Origin: Pseudomonadota bacterium | Lineage (GTDB): Bacteria; Pseudomonadota; Alphaproteobacteria; Rhizobiales; Beijerinckiaceae | Length of the DNA: 64,000 nucleotides | Direction: 5' to 3' | Assembly (NCBI GenBank): GCA_021813805.1 | Contig: JAKAJL010000011.1 | Coordinates: forward strand, 25,769 to 89,768 | Part shown: in pieces, positions 16,985-27,371 of the stretch | Numbering within the stretch: position 1 is the stretch's first letter | How the letters are laid out: each line of letters opens with the position of its first letter | The notes under the pieces: model-generated | The model's input: only the letters and a program-made list of their open reading frames with translations | Database searches by the model: none | What the model was told of the DNA's origin: nothing | Translations under genes and position numbers: made by a program

Positions 16985-18646
16985 ATGGATTTCCCCACCA
17001 ATCTTCTGAGCCTGTGCGGCGGCGTCGCGCTGCTGCTGTGGGGCTCGCACATGGTCCAGACGGGTGTGCAGCGCGCCTTCGGGCCGCGCCTGCGCTCTTT
17101 TCTCCTGTCGGCCTTGCGCAGCCGACCCAGGGCCTTCCTCGCCGGGCTCGGCGTCACCGCCCTCCTGCAGAGCAGCACCGCGACCGGCCTGATGACGACG
17201 GGTTTCGCAGCTGCCGGCATGGTCGATCTCGTTCCCGCGCTCGCCGTCATGCTCGGCGCCAACGTCGGGACGACGCTGGTCGCACAATTCCTGTCCTTCA
17301 ACGTCACCGCTTTCGCGCCGACCTTCATCCTCGTCGGCGTCATTCTGTTCCGGCGCAATTCCGGCCAGGTCGCCCGCGATCTCGGGCGCGCGCTGATCGG
17401 CCTCGGCCTGATGTTCCTGGCGCTGAGCCAGTTGCTCGACGTCATGACCGCCTATGAAGACACGCCGAGCCTGCGCATGTTGCTCGGCGCGATCGCCACC
17501 CAGCCCCTGGTCGATGTGCTGGTCGCCATGGCTTTGACCTGGGCCGCCCATTCGAGCGTCGCGGTGGTGCTGTTCATCATGTCGCTGGCCGCGCGCGATG
17601 TCGTGTCGCCCGACGCCGCCTTTGCTCTGGTTATCGGCGCCAATATCGGCGCCGCCGTCAATCCGGTTCTGGAAGGGCCCGCCGGCGACGATCCGGTGGC
17701 GAAACGCCTCCCCGTCGGCAATCTGATCACGCGTCTTTTTGGCGGCCTCGTCGCGCTCTCTTTGCTCGATCCTATCGGCCGCTTCATGGTCACGGCCTTT
17801 CCCGACAACGCCCGCGTGGTCGCGAATTTCCACAGCCTGTTCAATCTCGCGGTCGCTGCGATCTTTTTCCCGTTTCTGCCCGCCTTCGCGAAAATGCTGG
17901 CCAGGGTCCTGCCGCGCCGCGCCGATCCCGCCGACCCGGCAGCGCCGATTTATCTCGACGCCGGCGCGCGCGAGACGCCGATCGTCGCGCTCGGCGGGGC
18001 GGCGCGGGAGGCGCTACGCCTGTCGGACCTTGTGGCCGAGATGATCGGCTCCGCGCGGCAGGCGCTCGAAAAGTCCGACCGGCGCATGGCGATCGAAGCG
18101 AAAAAACGCGACGACCTCACCAGTCGGCTTGGACAGGCGATCAAGGCCTATCTCGGCGGTCTCGACGCGGAGTCCCTCAGTGAGGACGACCAGCGCCGTT
18201 TCACCGAGATCGCGACTTTCGTATCCGAGATCGAACAGGCGGCGGACGCGCTTGCGCGTGGTTTCCTTTCCGCGCTCGCCCGCGAACTGAAGGAAACCGC
18301 GAGTCTCGACTTTCCCGGGCGCGATGAGGTGCTGGCGCTTATTGCGCGACTGGATAAAAACTTTCGCGTCGCCGGCTCGTTGTTCATGACCGGCGATCCG
18401 GGCGCGGCGCATCTGCTGTCCGACGAAAAAGTCGTTTTCCGCGACGCCGAGGCCAAAGCCGCGCTCGACCATCTCAACGCCGTCGGTACCGGCAACGGGG
18501 GCGCGGCGCGGAACAGCGTGTTCCGCCTCGCCTTGATTCGCGACCTCAAGCAGGTCAACAGCCATGTCGTGGCCGCCGCCGCCTATCCCCTGCTCGAAAA
18601 GGCGGGCGAACTGCTCCCGAGCCGGCGTGTCGCTCGCTCCGACTGA
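16985..18646 (+). CDS. Na+/phosphate cotransporter family protein with PhoU-like C-terminus
   Basis: A 553-residue inner-membrane protein of the Na/Pi-cotransporter II (NptA/YjbB) family. The inverted QSS repeats that bind sodium and phosphate are visible as LLQSSTATGLMTTG and, in the second half, AAHSSVAVVLF. Eight or so membrane segments occupy residues 1-315. A cytoplasmic helical domain of PhoU type fills about 335-553. YjbB-type members export phosphate, so efflux or uptake cannot be told from sequence. The start MDFPTNLLS is preferred because hydrophobic sequence begins there; ATG 16940 is the alternative. Confidence 0.9.
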   Translation: MDFPTNLLSLCGGVALLLWGSHMVQTGVQRAFGPRLRSFLLSALRSRPRAFLAGLGVTALLQSSTATGLMTTGFAAAGMVDLVPALAVMLGANVGTTLVAQFLSFNVTAFAPTFILVGVILFRRNSGQVARDLGRALIGLGLMFLALSQLLDVMTAYEDTPSLRMLLGAIATQPLVDVLVAMALTWAAHSSVAVVLFIMSLAARDVVSPDAAFALVIGANIGAAVNPVLEGPAGDDPVAKRLPVGNLITRLFGGLVALSLLDPIGRFMVTAFPDNARVVANFHSLFNLAVAAIFFPFLPAFAKMLARVLPRRADPADPAAPIYLDAGARETPIVALGGAAREALRLSDLVAEMIGSARQALEKSDRRMAIEAKKRDDLTSRLGQAIKAYLGGLDAESLSEDDQRRFTEIATFVSEIEQAADALARGFLSALARELKETASLDFPGRDEVLALIARLDKNFRVAGSLFMTGDPGAAHLLSDEKVVFRDAEAKAALDHLNAVGTGNGGAARNSVFRLALIRDLKQVNSHVVAAAAYPLLEKAGELLPSRRVARSD

Positions 18647-18658
18647 AGGAGCCCGCGA

Positions 18659-19375
18659 TCAGCCTTTCGGCCTGGTGCTGTCGGCGGTCTGGCCGAACAG
18701 CACCTTTTTTTCGTGGTCATCCATCGGCTGGGGCGGGCGGACGCGGTCGCCGACCTCATAGGCGCGCTGAACCGCCGGGCGGGCGCGCATGCCGTCGAAC
18801 CAGCGGCGCAGATCGGGGAAATCGTCGAGATTCTGGCCGAGGTTCTTCCACGGCGCGATCCAGGGATAGGAGGCCATGTCGGCGATGGAATAGTCGCCGG
18901 CGATGAAGCCGCCGCTCGCGCGGGTTTTCGCCAGCTGGCGGTCGAGCACCCCGAAAAGGCGGTTGGTTTCCTTGCGGTAGCGGTCGATGGCGTAGGGAAT
19001 TTTCTCCGTCGCATAGACCGCGAAATGGGAATTCTGCCCGGCCATCGGACCGAGTCCTCCCATCTGCCAGTGCAGCCATTGCAGCACGTTGAATCTTTCG
19101 CGCGTCGGCTTTGGCAGGAATTTGCCGGTCTTCTCCGCCAGATATTCGAGAATGGCGCCGGATTCGAACAGGGAGATCGCCGCCCCGCCATCGGCTGGCG
19201 CATGGTCGATGATCGCCGGCATGCGGTTGTTGGGCGCTATTTTCAGGAAATCCGGCTTAAACTGGTCGCCCGCGCCGATATTGACCGGCCGGACCTCGTA
19301 GGGCAGCCCGGATTCCTCAAGGAAGATCGTGATCTTGTGGCCATTGGGCGTCGGCCAGTAAAAGAGTTCGATCAT
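18659..19375 (-). CDS. Glutathione S-transferase, YfcG/YghU-like disulfide-bond oxidoreductase
   Basis: A 238-residue Nu-class-like GST. The N-terminal thioredoxin fold begins LFYWPTPNGHKITIFLEE and has the cis-Pro segment NNRMPAIIDH and the glutathione-binding LFESGAILEYLAEKTG. A C-terminal helical domain follows. The same segments, including the TPN near the N-terminus, typify E. coli YfcG and YghU, which reduce disulfides using two glutathiones. It is cytoplasmic and convergent with the phosphate transporter gene, whose stop is 12 bases away. Confidence 0.9.
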   Translation of the reverse strand: MIELFYWPTPNGHKITIFLEESGLPYEVRPVNIGAGDQFKPDFLKIAPNNRMPAIIDHAPADGGAAISLFESGAILEYLAEKTGKFLPKPTRERFNVLQWLHWQMGGLGPMAGQNSHFAVYATEKIPYAIDRYRKETNRLFGVLDRQLAKTRASGGFIAGDYSIADMASYPWIAPWKNLGQNLDDFPDLRRWFDGMRARPAVQRAYEVGDRVRPPQPMDDHEKKVLFGQTADSTRPKG

Positions 19376-19446
19376 GGTCGCCTTTCCCGCTGTTTGGCGT
19401 TAGCCTGCTTTAACGAACATTGTTGGAAATCCCGGCGGGCTTGGCA

Positions 19447-20556
19447 ATGCCGAAAATCTTTCGCGCCCTCGGCGCCATGACCGGCACGTCTATGGACGGC
19501 GTCGATCTCGCTTATCTGGAAACCGACGGCCGGCAGGCGCTCAAATTCGGTCCGACCGCCTCCTTTGCATTTTCCGATACGGAGCGCGCGCTGCTGCGCG
19601 CCGCCATGGACGCCGCGCGCTATCTGGGCCGGCGCGACGAGCGGCCCGGCGCGCTCAAGGCGGCCGAGGAGATGATCACCCGCCGCCATGTCGAGGCGAT
19701 CGGCGATTTCCTCGCCAGCGAACATATCAGGCCGGAAACGGTCGATGTCATCGGTTTCCATGGCCAGACCGTGCTGCATCGGCCCGAGCGCGGCCTGACC
19801 GTCCAGCTCGGCGACGGCGTGGCGCTTGCCCGCGGCGTCGGCATCGACGTGGTCTACGATCTGCGCGCCGCCGACATGGCGGCGGGCGGGCAGGGGGCGC
19901 CGCTGGTGCCCAGCTATCACCGCGCGCTCGCTGAAGGCTCGGGAGCGGCTCTGCCCCTGCTGCTGGTCAATGTCGGCGGGGTCGCCAATTTCACCTATGT
20001 CGCCGAGGGTGCGGATCCAATCGCCTGCGACGCCGGCCCCGGCAACGCTCTTCTCGACGATCTGATGTTTTTCCGCACCGGCGCGGCGATGGACGTGGAT
20101 GGCGCCTGCGCTCTTTCCGGGGTCGTGGACGAGGCGGCGCTGGCGGCATTCATGTCTCATCCATTTTTTAAGAAAAAGCTACCCAAGTCTTTGGATAGAA
20201 ATGAATTTTCATCTGAAGCAGTGTCAAAGCTCTCGACGCCCGACGCCGCCGCGACGCTCGCCGCCTTCACAGCTTCCGCCATTCTCGCCCATCTGGATTT
20301 TTTGCCCGAGGCGCCGCGCATGATCGTTCTGTGCGGCGGCGGCGCGCGCAACCCGGCCCTTGTCGAGGCCTTGGCGCGCCGGGCCCCCTGTCCGGTGCGC
20401 CGCGCGGAAGATTTCGGCTGGGAGTCGCAGGCGATCGAGGCCCAGGCTTTCGCTTATCTCGCCGTTCGCTCGGTCAAGGGCCTGCCGCTGACCTTCCCGA
20501 CCACCACCGGCGTGCGCGAGCCGGTCAGCGGCGGCGTGCTGGCCTGGGCGGGTTAG
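19447..20556 (+). CDS. anmK: Anhydro-N-acetylmuramic acid kinase
   Basis: A 369-residue enzyme, the same length as E. coli AnmK. It opens and phosphorylates 1,6-anhydroMurNAc to MurNAc-6-phosphate during peptidoglycan recycling. The start MPKIFRALGAMTGTSMDG carries the family's N-terminal GTSMDG motif. GFHGQTVLHRP, NVGGVANFTYV, DAGPGNALLDD and LCGGGARN mark the ATP and substrate sites. One short internal stretch (20155-20225) is AT-richer than the rest but stays in frame. It diverges from the GST gene. Confidence 0.95.
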   Translation: MPKIFRALGAMTGTSMDGVDLAYLETDGRQALKFGPTASFAFSDTERALLRAAMDAARYLGRRDERPGALKAAEEMITRRHVEAIGDFLASEHIRPETVDVIGFHGQTVLHRPERGLTVQLGDGVALARGVGIDVVYDLRAADMAAGGQGAPLVPSYHRALAEGSGAALPLLLVNVGGVANFTYVAEGADPIACDAGPGNALLDDLMFFRTGAAMDVDGACALSGVVDEAALAAFMSHPFFKKKLPKSLDRNEFSSEAVSKLSTPDAAATLAAFTASAILAHLDFLPEAPRMIVLCGGGARNPALVEALARRAPCPVRRAEDFGWESQAIEAQAFAYLAVRSVKGLPLTFPTTTGVREPVSGGVLAWAG

Positions 20557-20656
20557 AGCATAATCCCAAAAGTTGCAGACTTTTTGGACAAGATTATGCG
20601 TTAAAACACACCGTCAGAGAGAAATCCCCGATTCAGCGTGAACGGATTTCGCCTTA
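20557..20656 (+). repeat. Intergenic palindromic repeat, copy 2
   Basis: AGCATAATCCCAAAAGTTGC, then AGACTTTTTGGACAAGATTATGCG, forms a long imperfect hairpin. The second part has GAAATCC (20621-20627) paired with GGATTTC (20644-20650). It matches copy 3 closely and follows the anmK stop directly, so it may also work as a terminator. Confidence 0.75.
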
Positions 20657-20685
20657 GCTCGTCGATCATCCCCAACGATCCGTTC

Positions 20686-20714
20686 TTGCCTTGGCGCGGT
20701 TTTTTCTGTAATTG
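20686..20714 (+). promoter_or_regulatory. Possible sigma-70 promoter of rpoZ
   Basis: TTGCCT (20686-20691) and TAATTG (20709-20714), separated by 17 bases, lie 43 bases before the rpoZ ATG. The match to consensus is moderate. Confidence 0.3.
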
Positions 20715-20757
20715 ATCGGGAACCTCAAAAGCGTCCGCATTTCAGGAGTGTCGCCGA

Positions 20758-21141
20758 ATGGCTCGCGTCACCGTCGAAGACTGTATTGAAAAGGTCGACA
20801 ACCGCTTCGACCTCGTGCTGCTCGCCAGCCATCGCGCGCGGATGATTTCGTCCGGCGCGCCGATCACCGTGTCGCGCGACAACGACAAGAATCCTGTCGT
20901 CGCCCTGCGCGAAATCGCTGACGGAACCGTCGCGCCCGAGGACCTGAAGGAAGATTTCATCCATTCGCTGCAGAAGCATGTCGAAGTGGACGAGCCCGAG
21001 GCCGAAGTCGTGCCGACGCTCGCCACGCCGGCCGGTGAAACGGATGGCGACGTCCAGTTCGACCGCATGACCGAGGAAGACCTGCTGCGCGGGCTGGAAG
21101 GCCTGGTGCCGCCGGCCGAGACCGACGACGATTCCGAATAG
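20758..21141 (+). CDS. rpoZ: DNA-directed RNA polymerase subunit omega
   Basis: A 127-residue omega subunit, which helps assemble RNA polymerase and shapes its ppGpp site. The conserved core [28 protein letters not shown] is at residues 1-28, followed by [10 protein letters not shown]. The tail beyond about residue 70 is acidic and longer than the minimal omega, as in other alphaproteobacteria. AGGAG lies 9 bases before the ATG. The pairing with the downstream rsh gene (ppGpp synthesis) is the usual arrangement. A strong terminator follows. Confidence 0.97.
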   Translation: MARVTVEDCIEKVDNRFDLVLLASHRARMISSGAPITVSRDNDKNPVVALREIADGTVAPEDLKEDFIHSLQKHVEVDEPEAEVVPTLATPAGETDGDVQFDRMTEEDLLRGLEGLVPPAETDDDSE

Positions 21142-21158
21142 GATCGGCGCAAGCCGCG

Positions 21159-21194
21159 AAAAGCCTCCCGCGCCGACCGCGCGGGAGGCTTTTT
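21159..21194 (+). terminator. Rho-independent terminator of rpoZ
   Basis: A perfect 15-bp stem (21159-21173 with 21179-21193) around a 5-base loop ends in a run of T. It lies 17 bases after the rpoZ stop. Confidence 0.9.
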
Positions 21195-21299
21195 CATTCA
21201 AACGTCTTTTTCGCCGCGGATGAAAAACCGTGCTTGCCCCGAAGCTTCGCCCGGCCGATATTGGAAGCCCAATCCGGGGGCAAGGAGGTTTTCGGCGGC

Positions 21300-23486
21300 A
21301 TGATGCGGCAATACGAACTCGTCGATCGCGTTCGCAGATATAACCCGCATACCGACGAAGACCTGCTCAACCGCGCCTATGTTTACGCCATGCGGGCGCA
21401 TGGCCAGCAGAAGCGGGCCTCCGGCGATCCCTATTTCACCCATCCGCTCGAAGTCGCGGCGATCCTCACCGAATTGCGGCTCGACGACGCGACCATCGTC
21501 GCCGCCGTCCTGCATGACACGATCGAGGACACCGGCGCCACGAGGGCGGAGATCGACCATCTGTTCGGGCCGGAGATCGGCAGCTTGGTCGATGGCCTGA
21601 CCAAGCTGAAAAAGCTCGATCTCGTCTCCAAGCGCGCGGCCCAGGCCGAGAATTTCCGGAAATTGCTCCTCGCCATTTCCGAGGATGTGCGGGTGCTGCT
21701 GGTCAAGCTCGCCGACCGGCTGCACAACATGCGCACGCTCCATTACGTCTCGCCGGAAAAGCGCGCCCGCATCGCCGAGGAGACGCTCGACATCTATGCG
21801 CCGCTCGCCGGGCGCATGGGCATGCAGAATCTGCGCGACGAGCTGGAGAATCTCTCGTTCAAATATCTGATGCCCGAGGCCTTCGCCATGGTCTCGACCC
21901 GGCTGGAGGATCTGCGCGAGACCAATCGCGAGCTGATCAAGACCATCGAAAAGGAGTTGACCGAGGAACTGGCGCTGCGCGGCATCGAGGCGGAAGTGCG
22001 CGGTCGCCAGAAACAGCCTTATTCAGTGTGGTCGAAAATGGAGCGCAAGTCGCTCGCCTTCGAGCAATTGTCGGATATTTTCGGCTTCCGCGTCGTCGTC
22101 GGCGATACGGATGAATGCTACAGGGTGATCGGCGTGGTCCATACCAAATGGCCGATGGTGCCGGGACGGTTCAAGGATTACATCTCGACCCCCAAGCAGA
22201 ACGATTACCGCTCGATCCACACCACGGTGGTGGGGCCGGGACGCCAGCGCGTCGAGCTTCAGGTGCGCACCCGCGACATGCACGACATCGCCTGTTTCGG
22301 AATCGCCGCCCACGCACTCTACAAGGACGGCCATGAAGCCCCCGCGCCGACGCTGTCGCACGAGAGCAACGCCTATAGCTGGCTCAAGCGCACCATCGAC
22401 ATGCTGGCCGAAGGGTCGAGCCCCGAGGAATTCTTGGAGCACACCAGGCTGGAGCTGTTCCACGACCAGGTGTTCTGCTTCACCCCCAAGGGCCGGCTGA
22501 TCGCCTTGCCGCGCGGCGCGACGCCGATCGATTTCGCTTACGCCGTCCACACCAATGTCGGCAATTCGGCGGTGGGCGCCAAGATCAACGGGCGGCTCGC
22601 GCCTTTGCTCGCCCCCCTGGTCAATGGCGACGAGGTCGAGATCGTGCGCGCCGAGGGGCAGACCCCGCCCGCCGCCTGGGAATCCATCGCGGTGACCGGC
22701 AAGGCTCGCGCCGCGATCCGGCGCGCCACGCGCGACGCGGTGCGCGCCCAATACGCTGGCCTCGGGCGCCAGATCGTGCTGCGCGCTTTCGAGCGCGCCG
22801 GCAAGAAATTCTCCGAGGAGAAATTGCGGCCGGCGCTGCCGCGTCTCGCGCGCTCCAGCATCGAGGACGTTCTTGCGGCGGTCGGGCGTGGGGAAATGTT
22901 TTCGGGCGACGTGGTCAAGGCGGTCTATCCCGAATTCAAGGAGGAGCGGAAGGCGCCCGCCCCGGACCGCTCCGATCCCGGCTGGTTCCGGATGCAGAAG
23001 GCGCAAGGGGTGGAGTTCAAGTCGCCGGGCGCGGCGGGCGCCGCTGTGCCGATCCGCGGCCTCCAGGGCGACCTGCCGGTGAGCTTCGCGCCCAATGGCG
23101 CCGTGCCGGGCGACCGCATCGTCGGCATCATGACGCCGGGCGAGGGGATCACGGTCTATCCGATCCAGTCGCCGGCGCTCGCGGCCTTCGACGACCAGCC
23201 GGAGCGCTGGCTCGACGTGCGCTGGGACGTGGAAGATTCTCAGGCCCTGTTCCCGGCCCGGATCATCGTCGCGGCGATCAACGAGCCGGGAAGTCTTGGC
23301 GCGGTGGCGACGCTCGTCGGCGAGCAGGGCGCCAATATCGACGACGTGACCTTCAACAAGAAATCCCCGGATTTCCGCGAAATGATCCTCGACATCCAGG
23401 TTTTCGACCTGAAACATCTTAACGATATTCTCTCCCGCCTGCGGGTCCTGCCGATGGTCCACAGCGTCGAGCGCGTGATCGGCTGA
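21300..23486 (+). CDS. rsh: Bifunctional (p)ppGpp synthetase/hydrolase (RelA/SpoT, Rsh)
   Basis: A 728-residue long-RSH enzyme making and degrading (p)ppGpp, the stringent-response alarmone. The hydrolase HD domain has the HDTIEDT motif (72-78) and [14 protein letters not shown]. The synthetase domain has [11 protein letters not shown]. Then come a TGS domain beginning [20 protein letters not shown] and a C-terminal ACT domain. Since both catalytic halves look intact, this is the bifunctional type that is the sole long Rsh in most alphaproteobacteria. AAGGAGG lies about 12 bases before the ATG of [10 protein letters not shown]. It is followed by pdxJ after 20 bases. Confidence 0.96.
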   Translation: MMRQYELVDRVRRYNPHTDEDLLNRAYVYAMRAHGQQKRASGDPYFTHPLEVAAILTELRLDDATIVAAVLHDTIEDTGATRAEIDHLFGPEIGSLVDGLTKLKKLDLVSKRAAQAENFRKLLLAISEDVRVLLVKLADRLHNMRTLHYVSPEKRARIAEETLDIYAPLAGRMGMQNLRDELENLSFKYLMPEAFAMVSTRLEDLRETNRELIKTIEKELTEELALRGIEAEVRGRQKQPYSVWSKMERKSLAFEQLSDIFGFRVVVGDTDECYRVIGVVHTKWPMVPGRFKDYISTPKQNDYRSIHTTVVGPGRQRVELQVRTRDMHDIACFGIAAHALYKDGHEAPAPTLSHESNAYSWLKRTIDMLAEGSSPEEFLEHTRLELFHDQVFCFTPKGRLIALPRGATPIDFAYAVHTNVGNSAVGAKINGRLAPLLAPLVNGDEVEIVRAEGQTPPAAWESIAVTGKARAAIRRATRDAVRAQYAGLGRQIVLRAFERAGKKFSEEKLRPALPRLARSSIEDVLAAVGRGEMFSGDVVKAVYPEFKEERKAPAPDRSDPGWFRMQKAQGVEFKSPGAAGAAVPIRGLQGDLPVSFAPNGAVPGDRIVGIMTPGEGITVYPIQSPALAAFDDQPERWLDVRWDVEDSQALFPARIIVAAINEPGSLGAVATLVGEQGANIDDVTFNKKSPDFREMILDIQVFDLKHLNDILSRLRVLPMVHSVERVIG

Positions 23487-23506
23487 ATTTCCGTGAAAGG
23501 CCCAGA

Positions 23507-24289
23507 ATGACTCCCGCCAGAAAAATCCGCCTCGGCGTCAATGTCGATCATGTCGCCACCTTGCGAAACGCGCGCGGCGGGCTGTTGCCCGATCCCGTGC
23601 GCGCGGCGCAGATGGCGCTGGCGGCGGGGGCGGATGGGATCACCGCCCATCTCCGCGAGGACCGCCGCCATATCCAGGACGAGGACATGAAGCGCCTGCG
23701 CGACCTGCCGGCGCCGCTCAATTTCGAAATGGCCGCCACCGAACAGATGCTCGACATCGCGCTGAAGATCAGGCCGCACGCCTGCTGCCTGGTGCCGGAA
23801 AAGCGCACCGAGCGCACCACCGAAGGCGGCCTCGACGTGATCGGCGGCCTCGACCGGCTCAAGCCCTTCGTCTCCGAACTTTCCAATGCCGGCATTCGCG
23901 TGTCCCTGTTCATCGAGCCTTCGCCGGAAGCGCTCGCCGCGGCCAAGGAGATCAAAGCGCCGGTGGTCGAACTGCACACGGGCGCATGGTGTCATGCTCT
24001 CGAAACGGACGAGACCGTGAAAGCGGCGGCCGAATTCGCGCGGCTGCGCGCGGCGGCGGCCGAAACGGAAAGGCTCGGCATCGAATGTCACGCCGGCCAC
24101 GGGCTCGATTTCGACACGGCGCGCCAGATCGCGGCCCTTCCCCAAATCGTGGAGCTGAACATCGGCCATTTTCTTGTCGCCGAGGCGGTCTTCATCGGGC
24201 TGGAGGCGTCGGTCAGGCGGATGATCCAGGCGATGTCGCTGGGACGCGGCGAGACTTCGCCGCTGTCGGACGACGGAGAGCGCGCATGA
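23507..24289 (+). CDS. pdxJ: Pyridoxine 5'-phosphate synthase
   Basis: A 260-residue TIM-barrel enzyme. It condenses 3-amino-1-hydroxyacetone 1-phosphate with 1-deoxyxylulose 5-phosphate to give pyridoxine 5'-phosphate in the DXP-dependent vitamin B6 pathway. The signatures are [57 protein letters not shown] and GHGLDF. The last codons overlap the acpS start by four bases (ATGA), giving the pdxJ-acpS coupling typical of proteobacteria. Confidence 0.97.
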   Translation: MTPARKIRLGVNVDHVATLRNARGGLLPDPVRAAQMALAAGADGITAHLREDRRHIQDEDMKRLRDLPAPLNFEMAATEQMLDIALKIRPHACCLVPEKRTERTTEGGLDVIGGLDRLKPFVSELSNAGIRVSLFIEPSPEALAAAKEIKAPVVELHTGAWCHALETDETVKAAAEFARLRAAAAETERLGIECHAGHGLDFDTARQIAALPQIVELNIGHFLVAEAVFIGLEASVRRMIQAMSLGRGETSPLSDDGERA

Positions 24290-24708
24290 TCATCGGCCTC
24301 GGCGTCGATCTCTGCGACATTCGCCGCGTGGAGAAAGTGCTGGAGAAATATGGCGAGCGTTTCACCCGCCGCTGTTTCACCCCGGTCGAACGCGCCAAGG
24401 CCGACGGCAGACAGGCCCGCGCCGCCACCTACGCCAAGAGATTCGCCGCCAAGGAGGCCTGCGCCAAGGCGCTCGGCACGGGATTGGGGCAGGGCGTCGC
24501 CTGGCTTGACATGGGCGTGGTCAACGACGCCCATGGCCGACCAATGCTGGAGTTGAAGGGCGCGGCCGCCGCCCGCCTCGCCCGCCTCACGCCTTCCGGC
24601 CACGAAGCCCGGGTTCATCTCACGCTGACCGACGAATATCCGCTCGCCCAGGCGCAGGTGATCATCGAGGCGGTCGCCGTCAATCCATCCGCCGGTTCAG
24701 CGCCTTGA
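24286..24708 (+). CDS. acpS: Holo-[acyl-carrier-protein] synthase
   Basis: A 140-residue phosphopantetheinyl transferase that moves 4'-phosphopantetheine from CoA to the serine of acyl carrier protein. [20 protein letters not shown] (magnesium-binding Asp) and [15 protein letters not shown] (catalytic Lys/Glu) are the two conserved blocks. It starts inside the pdxJ stop. Its 3' end runs 29 bases into the 3' end of the convergent response-regulator gene. Confidence 0.95.
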   Translation: MIIGLGVDLCDIRRVEKVLEKYGERFTRRCFTPVERAKADGRQARAATYAKRFAAKEACAKALGTGLGQGVAWLDMGVVNDAHGRPMLELKGAAAARLARLTPSGHEARVHLTLTDEYPLAQAQVIIEAVAVNPSAGSAP

Positions 24709-25345
24709 CCGCAAGTTCCGTCCGGGTGCGGGCGTTGAGTTTTTCGAGGATGCGGCTGACGTAATTCTTCACCGTGCCTTCGGCGAGACGAAGCTGGGCG
24801 GCGATTTCCCTGTTGCCCTTGCCCTCGACGATCAGATGGAGAATTTCGCTTTCGCGATCGGTCAGCGGCTCTTCCAGGGCGCCGGCGTCGTCGAGCCGCG
24901 GCGCGCGGCGGACGCGGCGGAACTCGTCGAGCAATTTGCGCGCGACATTGGGGGCGAGGCGCGATTGGCCGCACGAAACCGCGCGGATCGTGTCGAGGAT
25001 TTCGCTCTCCTCCGCGTCCTTGAGCAGATAGGCCTGGGCGCCCGCGCAGATCGAATCGAAGATCAGATCGTCGGTGTCATAGGTGGTGAGAATGATCACC
25101 TGCGCGCCGGGGCAGTCGCGCACGATCTGCCGGGTCGCGGCTATGCCGTTGAGGCGGGGCATCTGGATATCGAGCAGCACGACATCGGGTAGATAGCGGC
25201 GCGCCGCCTGCACCGCCTCGATCCCGTCGGCGGCCTGGGCGACGATTTCGAAATCGGGCTCCAGCGCAAGCATCGACGCGAAAGCCCGCCGGATTAGCGG
25301 CTGATCTTCGGCGATAAGGATGCGGATGGGTTTTTCGGGGGGCAA
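24680..25345 (-). CDS. NarL/FixJ-family response regulator
   Basis: A 221-residue two-component regulator. The receiver domain (7-125) has the acidic pair ED near residues 13-14, the phospho-acceptor Asp59 in LLDIQMP, and Lys109 in YLLKDAEE. The LuxR-type HTH (about 158-221) shows [22 protein letters not shown] and [17 protein letters not shown] chose a TTG start at 25345 because GGAGGA lies 6 bases upstream and the protein begins with a normal receiver strand; no in-frame ATG is near. Frames further upstream are noncoding. Its partner kinase is encoded 430 bases upstream on the same strand. The signal is unknown. Confidence 0.9.
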   Translation of the reverse strand: MPPEKPIRILIAEDQPLIRRAFASMLALEPDFEIVAQAADGIEAVQAARRYLPDVVLLDIQMPRLNGIAATRQIVRDCPGAQVIILTTYDTDDLIFDSICAGAQAYLLKDAEESEILDTIRAVSCGQSRLAPNVARKLLDEFRRVRRAPRLDDAGALEEPLTDRESEILHLIVEGKGNREIAAQLRLAEGTVKNYVSRILEKLNARTRTELAVKALNRRMD

Positions 25346-25775
25346 TGCATTTCCTCCGCCGCGACAGAGCGCGACGCATGATCGTTCAATTCCAGACGGC
25401 GAAACCGGCTTTGCGTAATAATCATGGCCGCTCGCTTTGACGGCGCCGCTGGAATTCCGCGACAAGACGCCGGGGCGAGACGCTGGCGTTCCTGGCGAAA
25501 ACCTCAAATCGGGCGGCGCGCGGGCGCAACAAGCTCTACCCGAAGGCTTTCGCCATGATCGGAAGGCTGAAACGGGGCAAACTCGCCTCGACCGCCAAAA
25601 CGCCTGCCAGGCGATTTGTTGATTTCCCCGGCAGGTTGTAAAGGCTTTTCTTGGAAATTGCAATTTTCGTCGAAAACAACACCTTGATCGCAGAGAGCCT
25701 TTTCTTTGCTTGTCACCGGTCAAGTGCGCCAGGAGTCCGGTTCGCCGCCATCATCGCCAAATGCGCCCCTATTCA
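25346..25775. other. Intergenic region between kinase and regulator genes
   Basis: About 430 bases with no gene I can support. The AT-rich part (25615-25700) may hold a promoter for the response regulator, so kinase and regulator may be transcribed separately. The long in-frame extension upstream of the regulator start has no family resemblance. Confidence 0.4.
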
Positions 25776-27215
25776 TCAAGGCTTGGCGCGAATATGAGAC
25801 TGAGATCCTGAGAGGGCGACCACGTCGATCCGGACGCCGCCGCTTTTTCCGGCGCGCAGCTCGAAGGACGCGCCGATCAATTCGGCCTGTTCGCGCATGC
25901 CCATCAATCCGAAATGGCCCGCCGCGACGTCGGCGGCGTCGAAACCCTGCCCGTCGTCGATGATGGTCATGGTCAACGCGCCCGAAAGGTCGGCCGAAAG
26001 CCGCAGGCTCACGCTTCGCGCGTTGGCGTGCAACTCGACATTGCGCAAAGCTTCCTCGGCGATCCGATAGAGCGTCGCGGCCTCAGCGCCGCTCGCGGGG
26101 CGGGCGCGCTCGTCGATTTCGGCCAGCGCATGGACGCCGGTGCGCTCCGAAAAACGCGCCGCAAGCGCTTCGAGCGCCGCGCCGAGACCCTGGGTTTCGA
26201 TGGTTTGTCCTCGCAGATCGCCGAGCGCGGCGCGGGCGCGCGCCAGGCCCTCGCGCACGGCCGAATCAGCGTGGGTCAGTTCCTCGATCAGGCGCGGCGA
26301 GGCGCCCGGCCCGGCGACCTTGCGGATCAGGCGCAACTGCGGCGCGAGCGCCACCAGCGACTGGACAAGCGTGTCATGCAGGTCGTGGGCGATGCGTAGG
26401 CGCTCGCGCATGACGGCGGCGCGGCGGGCCTCGTCGGCGCCGCGCGCCGCCTCGGCGCGCAGCCGGCGCAGATCGGTGACGTCCCTGCCCAGCGCCTGGA
26501 ACTCGCCGGGGCCGGCCCTGTCGCCGACCCAATGCACGCTCCACCAGATCCACACGGGCTCACGGTCGGGAAGCTTTACCTCCTGCTCGAAGGAGGCGTC
26601 GGCGCGCGCCGCCAGCTGCGCGCGCCAGCAGGCCTCGGCGGCCGGGGCCGCGAGCACGTCGTCGATCACGCGGCCGAGAAGCTGGCCTTCGTCCGCGCGC
26701 AGCACGGCGCAGGCGAAGGCATTGACGAAAGTGATCCGCAGATCGGCCGAGAGACGGAACACCAGATCGTTGGCGCTCTCGACAATGTCGCAGTAAAGCG
26801 CCGCCTGCTCCCGGATCAGGCGTCCGGCGGCGGCGGCCTGTTCGGCGATCAGCCGCGCTTCGCGCCTTTCGCGGGCGAATTGGCGCTCGAAGTCGCGCGC
26901 GCCACGGTCGGAACTGGCCAGAAGGAGGAAGCGGTCCGCGGCGGCGTCATGCAGAACCGAAACCGAGAACGGCGCGGCGTCGTCGGGCGACAGGCGCAGG
27001 CCGGGCAGGTCGAGCACGGCGCTGCGGCCTTCGCGTAGAGTGTCGAATTCCGGCTCCATGGCGAAGAACACCGGAGAGTCGGTGATCGGCGCGCCGGGCG
27101 AGGGGACCCAATCCATCAGCGGGCCGGCGCGCTCGATCACGCGCAAGGAGGCGTCGAGCCTGGCGTAGCCGAAGATTCGGCGGGACAGCGCAAGAGACAG
27201 AGCGGAAACGGGCAT
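25776..27215 (-). CDS. PAS-containing sensor histidine kinase (HisKA_3, NarX/DegS type)
   Basis: A 479-residue kinase without clear membrane spans, hence probably cytoplasmic. The N-terminal 110 residues are an unassigned sensor region; a coiled linker (110-140) and a PAS domain (about 140-250) follow. The HisKA_3 dimerisation box RIAHDLHDTLVQSL contains the phospho-acceptor His, about residue 280. The ATPase domain shows EALRNVELHA (N box), DDGQGFD (G1) and GHFGLMGMRE (G2). This subfamily pairs with NarL-type regulators, matching the gene downstream. The input signal is not visible. Confidence 0.9.
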   Translation of the reverse strand: MPVSALSLALSRRIFGYARLDASLRVIERAGPLMDWVPSPGAPITDSPVFFAMEPEFDTLREGRSAVLDLPGLRLSPDDAAPFSVSVLHDAAADRFLLLASSDRGARDFERQFARERREARLIAEQAAAAGRLIREQAALYCDIVESANDLVFRLSADLRITFVNAFACAVLRADEGQLLGRVIDDVLAAPAAEACWRAQLAARADASFEQEVKLPDREPVWIWWSVHWVGDRAGPGEFQALGRDVTDLRRLRAEAARGADEARRAAVMRERLRIAHDLHDTLVQSLVALAPQLRLIRKVAGPGASPRLIEELTHADSAVREGLARARAALGDLRGQTIETQGLGAALEALAARFSERTGVHALAEIDERARPASGAEAATLYRIAEEALRNVELHANARSVSLRLSADLSGALTMTIIDDGQGFDAADVAAGHFGLMGMREQAELIGASFELRAGKSGGVRIDVVALSGSQSHIRAKP

Positions 27216-27228
27216 GAGGCGAACCTAA

Positions 27229-27330
27229 AGCATAATCCCAAAAAGTTGCAGACTTTTTGAATAAGATTATGTTGTAAAAACAAAATATTAGAGCGAAATC
27301 CCCGATTCGGCGAGAACGGGTTTCGCTCTG
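27229..27330 (+). repeat. Intergenic palindromic repeat, copy 3
   Basis: AGCATAATCCCAAAAAGTTG / CAGACTTTTTGAATAAGATTATG forms the first hairpin. AGAGCGAAATCCCCGATTCG, then CGAGAACGGGTTTCGCTCT, forms a second strong hairpin (27290-27329). It is nearly identical to copy 2 and lies between maeB and the histidine kinase gene. Confidence 0.75.
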
Positions 27331-27371
27331 ATGGGTTTGAAGCTCTTTGTCCTGGAGCGTCTTGCATCGGT